Assembly: GCF_000143535.2 (NCBI RefSeq)
Contig: NC_037311.1
Coordinates: forward strand, 1,488,001 to 1,552,000
DNA from: Botrytis cinerea B05.10
Taxonomy: Eukaryota > Ascomycota > Leotiomycetes > Helotiales > Sclerotiniaceae
Length of the DNA stretch: 64,000 bases
Direction of reading: 5' to 3'
Of the stretch, positions 25,601 through 36,600 are shown piece after piece. Under the pieces are notes generated by a model that saw only the letters and a list, made by a program, of their open reading frames with translations, was not told the origin of the DNA and searched no databases. The number at the start of each line of letters is the position of its first letter. The stretch's first letter is position 1. Made by a program: the position numbers and the translations under genes.

Positions 25601-26201
25601 CCAGAAAAACTTACGAAAGAGCCCCAAGACATCCAAGGTTATCTCTTCAAAGCTCTCCAGAAATCCACATTTTATTAGATTTCAATAGTGAAGTCAAAGA
25701 AAAGCGAGCTGGCGACAAAGCTTGACTTGAGATATAGATTCATATTTCTCGAAAGTCTAGTGAACAGATTGAAGAAGAAGAAGAAGAAGAAGAAGAAGAA
25801 GAAGAAGAAGAAGAAGAGGCAGAAGATGAAAGCAGTAAAGGGAATGATTGAAGCAAGACACAGCGAAGGTCTACAAACACTTCTCAAAGCCAGTTGGGCT
25901 CAGTCAGCCACTCCATTTAACCATCTCCAACAAGCTGAAGATGGCTAGCTTCCTCTTGATGTAGGCACTCTAGCGCTGTGCCGCGCTCATGTAAACGAAT
26001 TCATTTCAAGATTACAATGGACTAAACGACAAGCGAGGATATTTCATCCCATCTGGTAGGCCAAAAGGTAGACGCTACCTTTAAAGCTCTTAATGAGGTG
26101 GGGATTGTTCTTTGTATAGTGTTTATTATTCTCTAGTGTAGATAATTGCTTCATTTCATTACCATGCCTTAAGACCTTTACAAATATAATAGAACTGATT
26201 T
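22608..26201. other. Gene-poor interval with scattered short repeats
   Basis: No coding sequence is supported. A diverged motif close to GAANYCAGAGTGAAGTT recurs near 23160, 23440 and 23492 within the upstream region of the chromodomain gene. A GC-rich patch of overlapping palindromes (GCGCTAGCGC type) lies near 24988-25015, and a long GAA tract near 25.8 kb. The 3' flank of the NLR gene ends the interval. Confidence 0.5.
25771..25816. repeat. (GAA)n trinucleotide microsatellite
   Basis: About fifteen uninterrupted GAA units. The poly-Lys and poly-Phe open frames crossing it on the two strands are artefacts of the repeat. Confidence 0.95.
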
Positions 26202-29200
26202 TTACCCAGATACCACGAAACCTGTTTTTGTGTCCAATTTAAAAATGAAAACGTTACCATTGGAAAAACCCATAGCTAAAGATCCCTTATGGAAACATGT
26301 GCAAAAGGGTCGATAATCTGGAGGCAGCCAAAGAATATTTTGCTCTCCTTTACTCGACCCTTCAGTTATCCAATGGTTTGATATGCCCCGTTCGAAGGCT
26401 GAGGATACCGCTAAACCTGCATGGTCTTCGAGCGACGCAAGCGATTCGCCTGTAGCTATGTCCCAAAGCCGACTTGTTTGATTATAGAAGCCTGAAACTA
26501 TTTTCGTGCTATCTGATGAAAAAGAAATCGAAGTAGCTGAACCCGAATGATCCTGGAATGTTTGAAGCAATTTATTTGTATTTATATCCCAGACCCGAAC
26601 CCAAATTGTCCTATTGAATCTATTGTTTGAGCGTGAAGCTATTTTTGTACCATCTGGTGAGAAAGCAATTGAATCAATCCAATTTGAATAATGACTCTGA
26701 AATATTTGAAGCAATTTGCCTGTAGCTGTGTCCCAAAGCCAAATCATTCCATCGTAAGAGCCTGAAGCTATTTTTGTACCATCTGGCGAAAAAGCAAATG
26801 ATTTAACATGATTCGAATGACGAAGAATTTGAAGTAATTTGCCTGTAACTGCATCCCAAAACCGGATTGTTTTATCAAAAGAGCCTGAAGCTACTTTTGT
26901 ACCATCTGGCGAGAAAGCAATTGATTCGACTAAGTCTGAATGAATTTGAATCATTTGAGATGCTTTGTCTGTAACTGTATCCCAAACCCGAACTAATTGA
27001 TTACAAGAATCTGAAGCTTTTCCTCTACTATCTGGTAACAAAACATTCGAAAAAATAGAATCCGAGTGAACTTTGAGCGTTTCAAGCGAGCCACACATAG
27101 CCGCACCCCGAAGCCGGACCCCCCCGCCATAAAAGCCTGAAGCTCCTTTTCTATTATCCGATGAAAAGGTAGTTGAATTAACCGAACCTGAATAACTCTC
27201 GAGCGTATGAAATGATTCGCTTGTAGCTATATCCCAAAGTCGAATTGTCTTATCAATAGAGCCTGAAGCTATTTTCGTATTATCCAGTGAAAAAGCAATT
27301 GAATAAACTGAACTCAAATGACCTTCAAGTATTTGAAGTAATTCGCCTGTGGTTGTATCCAAAAGCTTAATTGTTTCCGCACCTAAAGCTATTTTTGTAC
27401 CATCTAATGAGAAGGCAATAGAATTAATTGGACTCGAATGATTTTGATGTATTTGAAGCAATTTACTTGTAGTTGCATCCCAAAGCCGGATTGTTCCATC
27501 ACTAGATCTTGAAGCTATTTTTGTATTATTCGACGAGAGAATAATTTCATTAATTGAATAACTCTCAAATATTTGAAGCAATCTGCCTGTAAATATGTCC
27601 CATAATCGGATTGTTTGATCTCTAGATCCTGAGGCTATTTTCGTATTATCTAATGAAAAAATAATTGAATCTATTAGATTCGAATGACCCTGGAGTGTTT
27701 GAAGCAATTTGCCTGTAGTTGTATCCCAAAGCTTAATCACCTCAGTACCCGAAGCTATTTTTGTATTGTCTGGTGAGAAAGCAATTGAATTAATTGAATC
27801 CGAGTGACCTTGAAATGATTGAAGCAATTCGCTTGTAGCTGTATCCCAGAGCAGAATCGTTCCATCATTGGAGCCTGAAGCTACTTTTGTACCATCCAAT
27901 GAAACCGAATAAACAGAGCTCGAATAGCCTTGAAATGATTGAAGCAATTCGCTTGTAGCTGTGTCCCAGAGCAGAATCGTTCCATCGCTGGAGCATGAGG
28001 TTATCTTTGTGCCGTCTGGTGAAAAGGTGATTGAGCGTAAAAAGGCAGTCGAGTTGACTGAATTGGAACGATCCTCAAATGTTTGAAGTGATTCACCTGT
28101 AGCTGTATCCCAAAGCCGAATCGTTCCATCACTAGAGCCTGAAGCTAGCTTTGTGCCATCTGATGAGAAGGTGACTGAATCGACCCAATCGGAATGACCC
28201 TCAAGTGTTTGAAGGGTAGAACTCCAATTAGACTGCGTTCTCGATATTCTATAAATCCAATTTGGAATATGTTCTTGAAAGGTTTTTCTAACAATACTAT
28301 TTTCTGGAGCGAAGAAAAGAGCTGAGCAATATATCTGAAGAGGAGCTTGTTCAATTCCTGTTCGATTGTGAAGGACGAAGCGTTTAGCGTCATGTATGAG
28401 TGCATAGAGTTCGGAACCTCTGTTAGCCTTTATTATTTATTAGCTGAATTCCCAAGAACTATCAAATAGTATTAACACACTGGAACATAAAACTCGAGGG
28501 TATTTATTGCATTGATGCACTCTGAAGTTTTCCTCATCAAGCTCATAACCTCCAGCCAATATAGCAAATACTTTTTGAGGAATTCGTGAATATTGCTGTT
28601 ATCTTGAATACGTTCTCTGTTTTGTTCACGATTGCCATCTCTTAAATGGTGAATCCAGTAAATACAGGAATACCGTATAGGAGTCAATGGATCGGGATCG
28701 AGCTGCTTAACTTCATCGATAGGAAAGCCGGAATACTGCAAGTCGTATATATCCTGCTTGAGCGTCTTGCTCATAGCGGTCATCGAATTTAGAAATACCT
28801 TGTTATGGACTTCGCTAATATCATTGGGAAATATAGTTTTAGTAGCCTTTTTCAAAAGAAAATCCTTCGCTGACTGGTGAACAAAGAATATACTTTGCTC
28901 TCGAATAATCAGAAAAGAACGACATAATTGTATGATTTGTTTTGGTAAGACTTCATCCAAATTGTTTAAAGATACCAGTTCGTCAAGAGTAATAGGTCGA
29001 TATGTTATTACCATAATAGCTAGAACCTGAAAGCAGATATTGGTTATATATCCATCTCCTATATCTTTGATTTGCTGTAGCATTCGATGATATAGGGAGT
29101 CAAGCCCAGGAGGGAAGTTGTGTAGTTCCAAAGGCATGGGTAGTCGAGCATTCTCAAGATCTTGGCAGACCAAAGCCACCCAAAGAAAGGTTCCACTCGC

Positions 29201-31566
29201 ATTTTTTATGAGATAGCGTTCAACATCATGATGCCTCTTTCCTGTATAGTTCTTTATTTTGGAAAGGTATTCGACCTTCTCTCGTATATATAGCTCGATA
29301 GCAGCGGATACTGATTCGTTATTCAACTCGAGACTGAGTCCGGTTCCCCGCTCGGCCCGTTGTAACTGCTCTTCAATTTCAGGCCAGTTCCGACTAGAGA
29401 CAAGCCACTTAACACGAGAAGAAATGGACAAGCCTGAAACAATCAGGCTAAGTAATCGCGATAGGTCATTTTGACATTCGTCAAGTCCATCAATGATCAA
29501 GATTGTTGGCTTCAAGCTCTCATCCTTTAACATGGCCTTGAGAATCGCAGAAAGAGCTGTGAATGTATTGGTATCTTTGAACAGATTTTCGCCAGCCACC
29601 TCAAATTTCTCTTGTAAATGCGAGGAAAGCGCAGGTTGTTGACTTATAAGCATATAGATGAGGCCACGTAGAACAGCTATAGCATTGTTAATACGTTCGT
29701 CGGTACCTTGGCAAAAGAAATAGGCTAAGATGGCCTCATCCGATCTCTGCAGCTCATTTATTATACCACAGAGCAACATAGTCTTTCCCTTGCCAGGATC
29801 TCCTTTGATCCACAACAGGGAATTGTCTTGATTGTAGCGCCATTGTTGGAAATCATTGTTATCGAAAATCCAGTTGGATACATTTCCGAGTAGTCCTCCT
29901 TTAGTCTCTTGGATACGTTCTTTGTCCGCTTGTGGATCCGTAGTCCGCAAGGCAGCTAAACAACGATTTCTCTGGGCGGTAGCTGTAGCATTGTAAGGCT
30001 GGTGAAGCTGAGCACCTGCAATATAATGTCAATTGGATCAGTAAAACGAAAAGAGTTTTTGACCAACCTATTCGAAAGTCACCTCTCATTTTATGATTTA
30101 TTTTTTTTGTTACCCTCAAGATTTCTCGCTCCAACATATTTTCGAACTTTTCTGGTGGAGTATTCGACTCAAATTTGGTGCAGATTTTATAGCATTGTTT
30201 AAGCGCGTTGATATGCTCCCAGTCTTCGGTATAGACTTGACATAGTAGTTTCAGAAATGCTTCATGTTTGAGACTCATTGAGTTCGTAGGTTGGTCATTC
30301 GACTTGAGGCTGATCGATACCCAAATACGATCGTCAGTCTCGAAAAATGGAAGATAATCGATATTATCCCCACTGAGCAAGACCGGGATGATCCCATGGT
30401 TTCTTCCCATATGAATAGAGCGAATCTCCAAGAAAGCTAGTTCAGTGAGCACACGGTGATAACCATCTTTTGTTCTATATTCCTTTGCAATTTTTCGTAT
30501 TTCTTCCTTGAATTCTTCCAAACCACCCAAAGTCTTAAGGCGACATTCTTTTTCAAACTTAAAATAAACTTCTTTGATATCTTCGATGTATCCCTTCATC
30601 CTCTCATCTTCGAGATAGTATTGAATCACTTCTGAACAGAACATAATGACTCTGTCGACACTCTTGATATCATGACTGTCCTCCACTTCGACAAACCTTG
30701 GTAGTAAACAGAATTGGTTTGATAGTATATCACTTCCTGCAGTGCCGTTCTCGCGACCATACCAATACTGAAATGGTGATCGGTCGCCAAATACTTTTGA
30801 TGTACCGACTTTCAACCATTCGAAGATCTCTGCAACAAATTCATGTTCTGCGGCGTGTGCATAGACAGGAAAGACTGTCGGGGAATGTTTTTGGGAAAGG
30901 ATATCTAAATCGGAAATCTCCTCGAGAATTCTTTTGAAGGTCCGGTCGTGCCCTACAGGGTGTTAGATTTAATTGTTATAATGTTTAGTCAAGAAATGTT
31001 CACATACGTTGTAGCATATACTGTTCAGAAACACCCTTAGACAACCCTTGCAAAGCCATCACGTTGAATTGGGTTCTAGCTCCACAAATATCTAAGAGAA
31101 TAAATCTATAGATATAATGTAAGACTTCAGCATGAATCGATTGATATCTTTCAACATCTTAAATCCTAACTCACAAGGCTATATTGGCTACATTGTAGAG
31201 TAGCAAGGATCTCAAGACGAGCCACTTTACAATGTACCCAACTAGATACAGGCCTATATTATAGGTGGTTTTCAAAACAACCCAACTACACATATTCCCC
31301 AGGTGTAGCCTGGTGGGCCTATTCCCAACCTGTTGGTGCGTGACCGAAGATCATCAAAAGCACCGTTGATGGCCTTGCTCGCCTTGGCAGACTCAACGAC
31401 AAACTTAGCCTGATAGAAAATCAAGAAAAAAGCTTGTGGTTTGGTATAGATTCTAGGATCTCATCCTGCTTGAACAATATATTGTTCTAACACTTATTCG
31501 ACACTATTTTCAGAAGTCCCACTTTGTGGCTTTTACCACGCAAGACACCTGCGATCGTTCAGGCAT
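26202..31566 (-). CDS. NACHT-WD40 NLR with N-terminal membrane segment and TIR/SEFIR-like region
   Basis: My minus-strand model: 31566-31537, 31409-31292, 31241-31175, 31105-31008, 30952-30068, 30015-28479 and 28419-26202, phase-consistent, about 1650 residues. Residues about 55-95 are strongly hydrophobic (VLRSLLLYNVANIALFILLD), suggesting one or two membrane spans. About 115-330 resemble a TIR/SEFIR fold: VFPVYAHAAEHEFVAEIF, DRVIMFCSEVIQYYLEDE and HGIIPVLLSGDNIDY fit successive beta strands, but this is tentative. The NACHT domain has Walker A GDPGKGKT (about 470-477) and Walker B TILIIDGLDECQ, then the typical linker ELYALIHDAKRFVLHNR and 14-15 WD40 repeats. Fungal NLRs of this class act in non-self recognition and regulated cell death. 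The last four introns are well supported; the first three exons are tentative. No stop interrupts the frame. Confidence 0.85.
26440..28220 (-). repeat. Tandem WD40-encoding repeat array in the NLR gene
   Basis: About 14 units of roughly 120-145 nt encode the pattern LQ-x-GHS...SIAFSPDGTKIASGS...TIRLWD. Two neighbouring stretches near 27811-27880 and 27931-28000 differ at only a few of about 70 positions, showing recent duplication or conversion. Units near 27020-27200 are degenerate: WD becomes RG and the serine-glycine core changes. Confidence 0.85.
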
Positions 31567-32397
31567 TTCAGCGCTTCCAAATCACAATGATTCAGCATCA
31601 TCAATCATCAATCACGAATCGTTAGACTAGTCGATTCGGTACATGCAAACGGATCAAATCCATAGCTTATGTGACATGCACGTGTCGTATTAATATCTTT
31701 ATGTTCAGAAGTCCGAATCGATCTTGTGATAATACGAAATAATCAGATTCCCAAATAGTCACGTGATAATACGCTGGCCTTGTGATAGGAAAGATATGTG
31801 TTTGATTATTGCCTGACTTTAAGGATCCTCTTGGTTCCCGTGCTTGTGCTTTTACTCCTTGCTTCCCCATTCCGTCGTCTTCGTCATCTCTGTATTCTTC
31901 TATCCTCTATCTCTACTTCCATTGTGGTAGTCTTCCAGCACCTGCTGCTTAAACAACCCCGCTACTGATAGTTCTTCAGTACTGCTTAGAACAACCCCAT
32001 TCCGCCCGATATCCTTGTCAGTAGCCCGAGTAAATTATCAGTCTAATGTTGTGATGTGGTAGAAATTGTGAATTCGAAAACGAAAACGGGGAAAGGGAAA
32101 TGTTTAAATAAATATGGTATGAGGGATACCATATTGAAAATTCCAATTTCCAACATGATTAGAATAGAAGGTAGTCGATTGTCATCTTCCCAAAAAATGA
32201 CGGAAGTCTATTTTCAGATCCTGAAGTATTTCAGGAAAGAAACTTTTTTTTTTTTTAAACAAAAATCCGTAATACGAAAATGAGGATATAACCTCAATGT
32301 GTTCGTTTACGGAAAACGATTTATGGAAAACTATTTTAAAAGCAGCGGCTGTCGGGAGTACATTAATGTTTTTTCCGACAGCCACATATCAAAAAAC
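31567..32397. other. Intergenic region upstream of the NLR and tRNA-Ala
   Basis: Presumed promoter region of the NLR (minus strand), then AT-rich DNA. No gene is supported. A strong inverted repeat lies immediately before the tRNA gene. Confidence 0.5.
32347..32383. repeat. Inverted repeat upstream of tRNA-Ala
   Basis: GGCTGTCGG (32347-32355) and its exact reverse complement CCGACAGCC (32375-32383), extendable by a G:U and an A:T pair. The loop contains the 10-bp palindrome ACATTAATGT. It could fold as a hairpin, or be a transposon scar. It lies 14 bp before the tRNA. Confidence 0.7.
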
Positions 32398-32468
32398 GGG
32401 CTTGTGGTTTAGTGGTATAATGTTCCCTTAGCATGGGAGAGGTCCGGCGTTCGATTCGCCGCTAGTCC
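32398..32468 (+). tRNA. tRNA-Ala (anticodon AGC)
   Basis: 71 nt. The anticodon stem-loop TCCC-TTAGCAT-GGGA places AGC in the loop, and the T arm GGCG-TTCGATT-CGCC supplies a good B box. The acceptor stem GGGCTTG pairs with CTAGTCC with one mismatch and contains the G3:U70 pair that is the universal alanine identity element. Discriminator base is A. No intron. Confidence 0.93.
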
Positions 32469-33004
32469 ATTATTAGTAATGATACGCATCATTACCTTTT
32501 GCTGTTCTTGAGGTCTGAAATTGAACATGCTGTAGAGCTTTGGCGTTGGAGAAGCATCATTTTTGTTTCTTCGGGAAGATGTGAAGTGGCAGTGCTCACG
32601 GTCAGACTATTCTGTTCGGCATGCATGATTTTCCTGCTGTGACAGAGGGCTGTGTCGATGGTAAGTGGGTAAAAGGAAGAGGGGTGAAGAATTTTACTCG
32701 AGGTTTTACATGTGACTTTTGCTCCCAAAATGATCCTTGGGATGCACTTGATTCCTCAGAACAGATTACTTACTAGAACTAAATATGGTAAAAGCATATA
32801 AAAGTATACAGAGTAGTTGGTAATCTTTCAAAAACTGAGACGCCCCTTTACCCACAGATAGGAGGAAAGAAAAATGATACTGATAGCAGTAATCGTAATG
32901 AATGGATTTCATACTAATTTTTCAAAACCCAACCCAAGCCATTATTAATAGGTAACCAATCAGACGCCCCAATACCCAACCATTATGAGTAGCTCAAAAT
33001 ACCC
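32469..33004. other. Short intergenic stretch between tRNA-Ala and the retrotransposon
   Basis: No gene seen. Repeated ACGCCCC and ACCCAAC-type motifs near 32840-32990 resemble CCCAAGCCACCC motifs to the right of the retrotransposon (about 40130-40360). This hints that the element inserted into older repetitive DNA. Confidence 0.4.
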
Positions 33005-33009
33005 GTTTG
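33005..33009. repeat. Target-site duplication, left copy (GTTTG)
   Basis: GTTTG directly precedes the 5' LTR and is repeated directly after the 3' LTR (39628-39632). Five bases is the usual duplication for Ty3/gypsy integrases. Confidence 0.95.
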
Positions 33010-33570
33010 TGTTACGACGGATTAGTAACAGGCTGTAGAATCACCAACGTATAGGCTATAATGGTATTATAGGCCTCAGTGATTCAGCTGCAGTATACCG
33101 GGGGACACTAGGCACCCAAGGAAAGCCTCAGGCATGTATATAGTATTAGTCATAGGATATCCTAGAACGTAGGATACAGTTCCTAGGACAATAGGTTCTA
33201 GGAAACGCCGAACATAACTTTGCAAACTTTTCGCGAAGTTATATTAGTAATACCCCAGGGGATTAGCCCCAGGACAAAAGGACAAACTAGGACAATAAGA
33301 GTCACAGGACAAGTGTCATGTGACTACAAAGCCGACTCGACTTGCCGACTCGACTTGTCGATTCGACTTCAGGACGAAGGTCTATATATGGAATGGGTTT
33401 CATTACAATGTAGAGCTTCGTGCTCAAGAACAATCATTAGTTTCATTACTATAGTTACGAGAATTGCAATCAGTTACAACCTTATTGAATCCCTACTTGA
33501 AGTCTAGTCTAAACCACCTCGAGAGATCTCTAGACACTTCCACGTGACCCTAGAGGCAGCTCCCGTAACA
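33010..33570 (+). repeat. 5' LTR
   Basis: 561 bp, TG..CA termini. It contains a TATA-like TATATAT at 33383-33389 and three tandem GACTCGACTT-type units near 33331-33370. A quasi-palindrome at 33213-33242 recurs inverted in the Gag-Pol gene. A 95-codon open frame here (33220-33507) is repeated in the 3' LTR and is probably fortuitous. Confidence 0.97.
33383..33389 (+). promoter_or_regulatory. TATA-like element in 5' LTR
   Basis: TATATAT within an otherwise mixed sequence, about 37 bases before GTGCTCAA. The transcript 5' end would be expected near 33415-33425. Predicted only. Confidence 0.5.
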
Positions 33571-33572
33571 CT

Positions 33573-33580
33573 TTGAGCAC
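33573..33580 (+). other. Candidate primer-binding site, self-priming type
   Basis: TTGAGCAC, two bases after the 5' LTR, is exactly complementary to GTGCTCAA at 33420-33427, near the expected transcript 5' end. One further G:U pair is possible. I see no TGG-type match to a tRNA 3' end here. Tf1/sushi-type chromoviruses use this 5'-end self-priming; the assignment is by analogy. Confidence 0.5.
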
Positions 33581-33621
33581 CCTTTCTGCTTCAAGTACCG
33601 ATTCGATAACCAACCGCTAAT

Positions 33622-36600
33622 ATGGCATCCAGAGCTACCGCCACAGGTCAATCTGCCGGAGACACCAACGACATCGAGATGACCGACGCCCCAAAGGAGA
33701 TCACTATCAACGAAACCCTTAAGATCGCCTTACCAGACAAGTACCAAGGTAGTCGACAAGAGCTCGATACTTTCCTCTTACAACTTGAGATCTACTTTCG
33801 ATTCAATGAGGACAAGTTCACTACCAAGGAATCCAAGAGTATATGGGCCGCATCATACCTTCGAGGTGAAGCAACCAAATGGATCCAACCATATTTGCGC
33901 GACTATTTCGAGCATGACGATAAGGATCGTATGCAACCCACCCGAACAATCTTCAATAGTTTTGAAGGATTTAAGACAGAGATTCGTAGAATCTTCGGAA
34001 ATTCCAACGAGTTAGAGGTAGCGGAAGATAAGATCTTCAACCTCAAGCAGACAGGATCAGCATTGAAATATGCTACGGAATTTCGAAGATATGCTGGAAC
34101 AACCAAGTGGGACGAAATCGCTATCATGAGTCACTACCGCAAGGGACTCAAACCAGAAGTCAGACTGGAATTAGAAAGATCTGCCGAGAGTACAGATCTG
34201 AACGATCTAATTCAGGACTCCATCGAATCAGATGATCGTCTCTACAGATATCGACAAAGCCAGAGATCATACAAACCCCAAGGAAATCAGAAGCAAGGGC
34301 GTTACCGCAAAAATGAGGGTAGACCACGTTACAATCCACAGAGATACGGAGACCCCATGGAACTAGACGCCACGCACTACACAAACGGGAACGATGACTC
34401 GGAAAAGAGACGAAGACGAGAAAACAACTTATGCTTTGAATGTGGAAAAGCAGGGCACCGAGCAGCAGACTGCCGAAGCAAGAAGACAGGAGGAAAAAGG
34501 GGCAACTTCAAACCTAAGTTCGGCAAAGGCCAACTTAACGCTACCTTTACAATCCCAGAAAATCCAACTAAATCCGAAAATACTGAGACTTTCACCGTTG
34601 AGGAATTCCAGCAATTACTAAAGGAATTACCACGAAATCAAGAGGGCATGAATGCAATAGACTTATGGGAGCAAGAGTATTACAGAACCCCAACACCCTC
34701 TGTGACAGAAGAAAGTCATCAGGACGAGGCAGAAGCAGACCACGCCACGATGAGCTGGACAGCTTGCTATGATGAATTCTGCGGAATCCATCGATCAGAT
34801 AAAGAAGCAACCGGATGGTCCCCTAAGAAGAGAAAGACGAAGAACCATCAGAATAATGTAACATGCGAGGATTTAACTCCCAATATAACTTCGCAAGAAG
34901 TTCGCAAAGTTACCCAGCAGTTAAATGCTACGGGACAGGCAGGACAGATATACTGCAAGGTTCAGATAAATGGACACATACAATCAGCCATGATAGATTC
35001 AGGGGCTACAGGAAATTTTATTGCACCGGAAGCTGTAAAGTACTTGGGAATACCACTTCAAACGAAACAACACCCCTATCGATTGCAGTTAGTTGATGGA
35101 CAGCTAGCAGGGTCTGACGGAAAGATTTCGCAGGAGACAATCCCAATACGAATGGGCATAACCCAACATACAGAGGTTATACAGCTTGACGTTGTGCCAT
35201 TGGGCCAACAACAGATCATCTTAGGAATGCCATGGTTAAAGGCACATAATCCGAAAATAGATTGGGCACAAGGAATTGTGACATTTGATCAGTGCAAAAG
35301 CGGTCACAGGGACACGCTAGAGGCGTTCGCGAGACGTAACACGCGCCAAGGAGAGTTGAACGCGAACAACACCGGCGACGTAGGACACCCAGTCCAGGGT
35401 CCTCCATTAAGAGCGAAGGCCAGTACACCTCCTCTACAAATGCAGAAGCCAACGACACGGCACGAAATCGCAATCGAGGCAAAAGAAAAGCCTACGATAC
35501 CAGAACAGTACAAGAATTATGAACATGTTTTCAAAGAACCAGGGATCCATGAGGCTTTACCGGAACACAAGCCATGGGATCATGAGATAATATTGGAGGA
35601 AGGCAAGATGCCTGTGCACACCCCAATTTATTCAATGTCAGCCGATGAGTTAAAGAGGCTCAGAGAGTACATCGACGACAATTTAGCCAAGGGATGGATC
35701 AGGGAATCCGCGTCCCAAGTGGCCAGTCCAACTATGTGGGTACCCAAGAAGGATGGACCCGATAGACTAGTTGTAGACTATAGAAAGCTTAACGCACTCA
35801 CTAAGAAGGATCGATATCCACTTCCATTAGCTACGGAATTAAGAGATCGATTAGGCGGAGCTACGATATTTACCAAGATGGACCTACGTAATGGTTACCA
35901 CTTGATCAGAATGAAGGAAGGCGAAGAATGGAAAACCGCTTTCAAAACAAGATACGGGCTATACGAGTACCAAGTTATGCCATTCGGGCTAACCAACGCA
36001 CCAGCTACTTTCATGAGGCTTATGAACAATGTGTTGTCACAATACTTGGATACTTGCTGTATATGCTACTTGGACGACATCCTAGTATATTCAAACAACA
36101 AGGTTCAACACATTAAGGACGTTAGCAACATCCTCGAAAGCCTATCCAAGGCAGACTTGCTGTGCAAACCAAGCAAATGCGAATTCCATGTCACCGAAAC
36201 AGAATTCTTGGGATTCACCGTGTCAAGCCAAGGGCTCAAGATGAGCAAAGACAAGGTTAAGGCAGTGCTCGAATGGAAGCAGCCAACCACAATCAAGGAA
36301 GTACAATCCTTTCTAGGGTTCGTCAACTTCTACAGAAGATTCATCAAGGGTTATTCAGGGATTACTACACCCTTGACCACGTTAACCAGAAAAGATCAAG
36401 GAAGCTTCGAATGGACTGCCAAAGCACAGGAGTCATTCGATACGCTCAAACAAGCAGTGGCAGAAGAGCCAATACTGTTGACTTTTGACCCAGAGAAAGA
36501 AATCATAGTGGAGACGGACTCCTCGGATTTCGCTATAGGAGCAGTTCTGAGCCAACCGGGCCAGAATGGAAAATACCAGCCAATCGCATTCTACTCCCGA

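Noticed and set aside
25675..25948. Poly-Phe (-) and poly-Lys (+) frames
   Set aside because: Both are translations of the GAA microsatellite.
33220..33507. 95-codon open frame in the 5' LTR, repeated at 39277-39564
   Set aside because: It lies wholly inside non-coding LTR sequence, spans the promoter region, and is duplicated only because the LTRs are identical. No motif is present.
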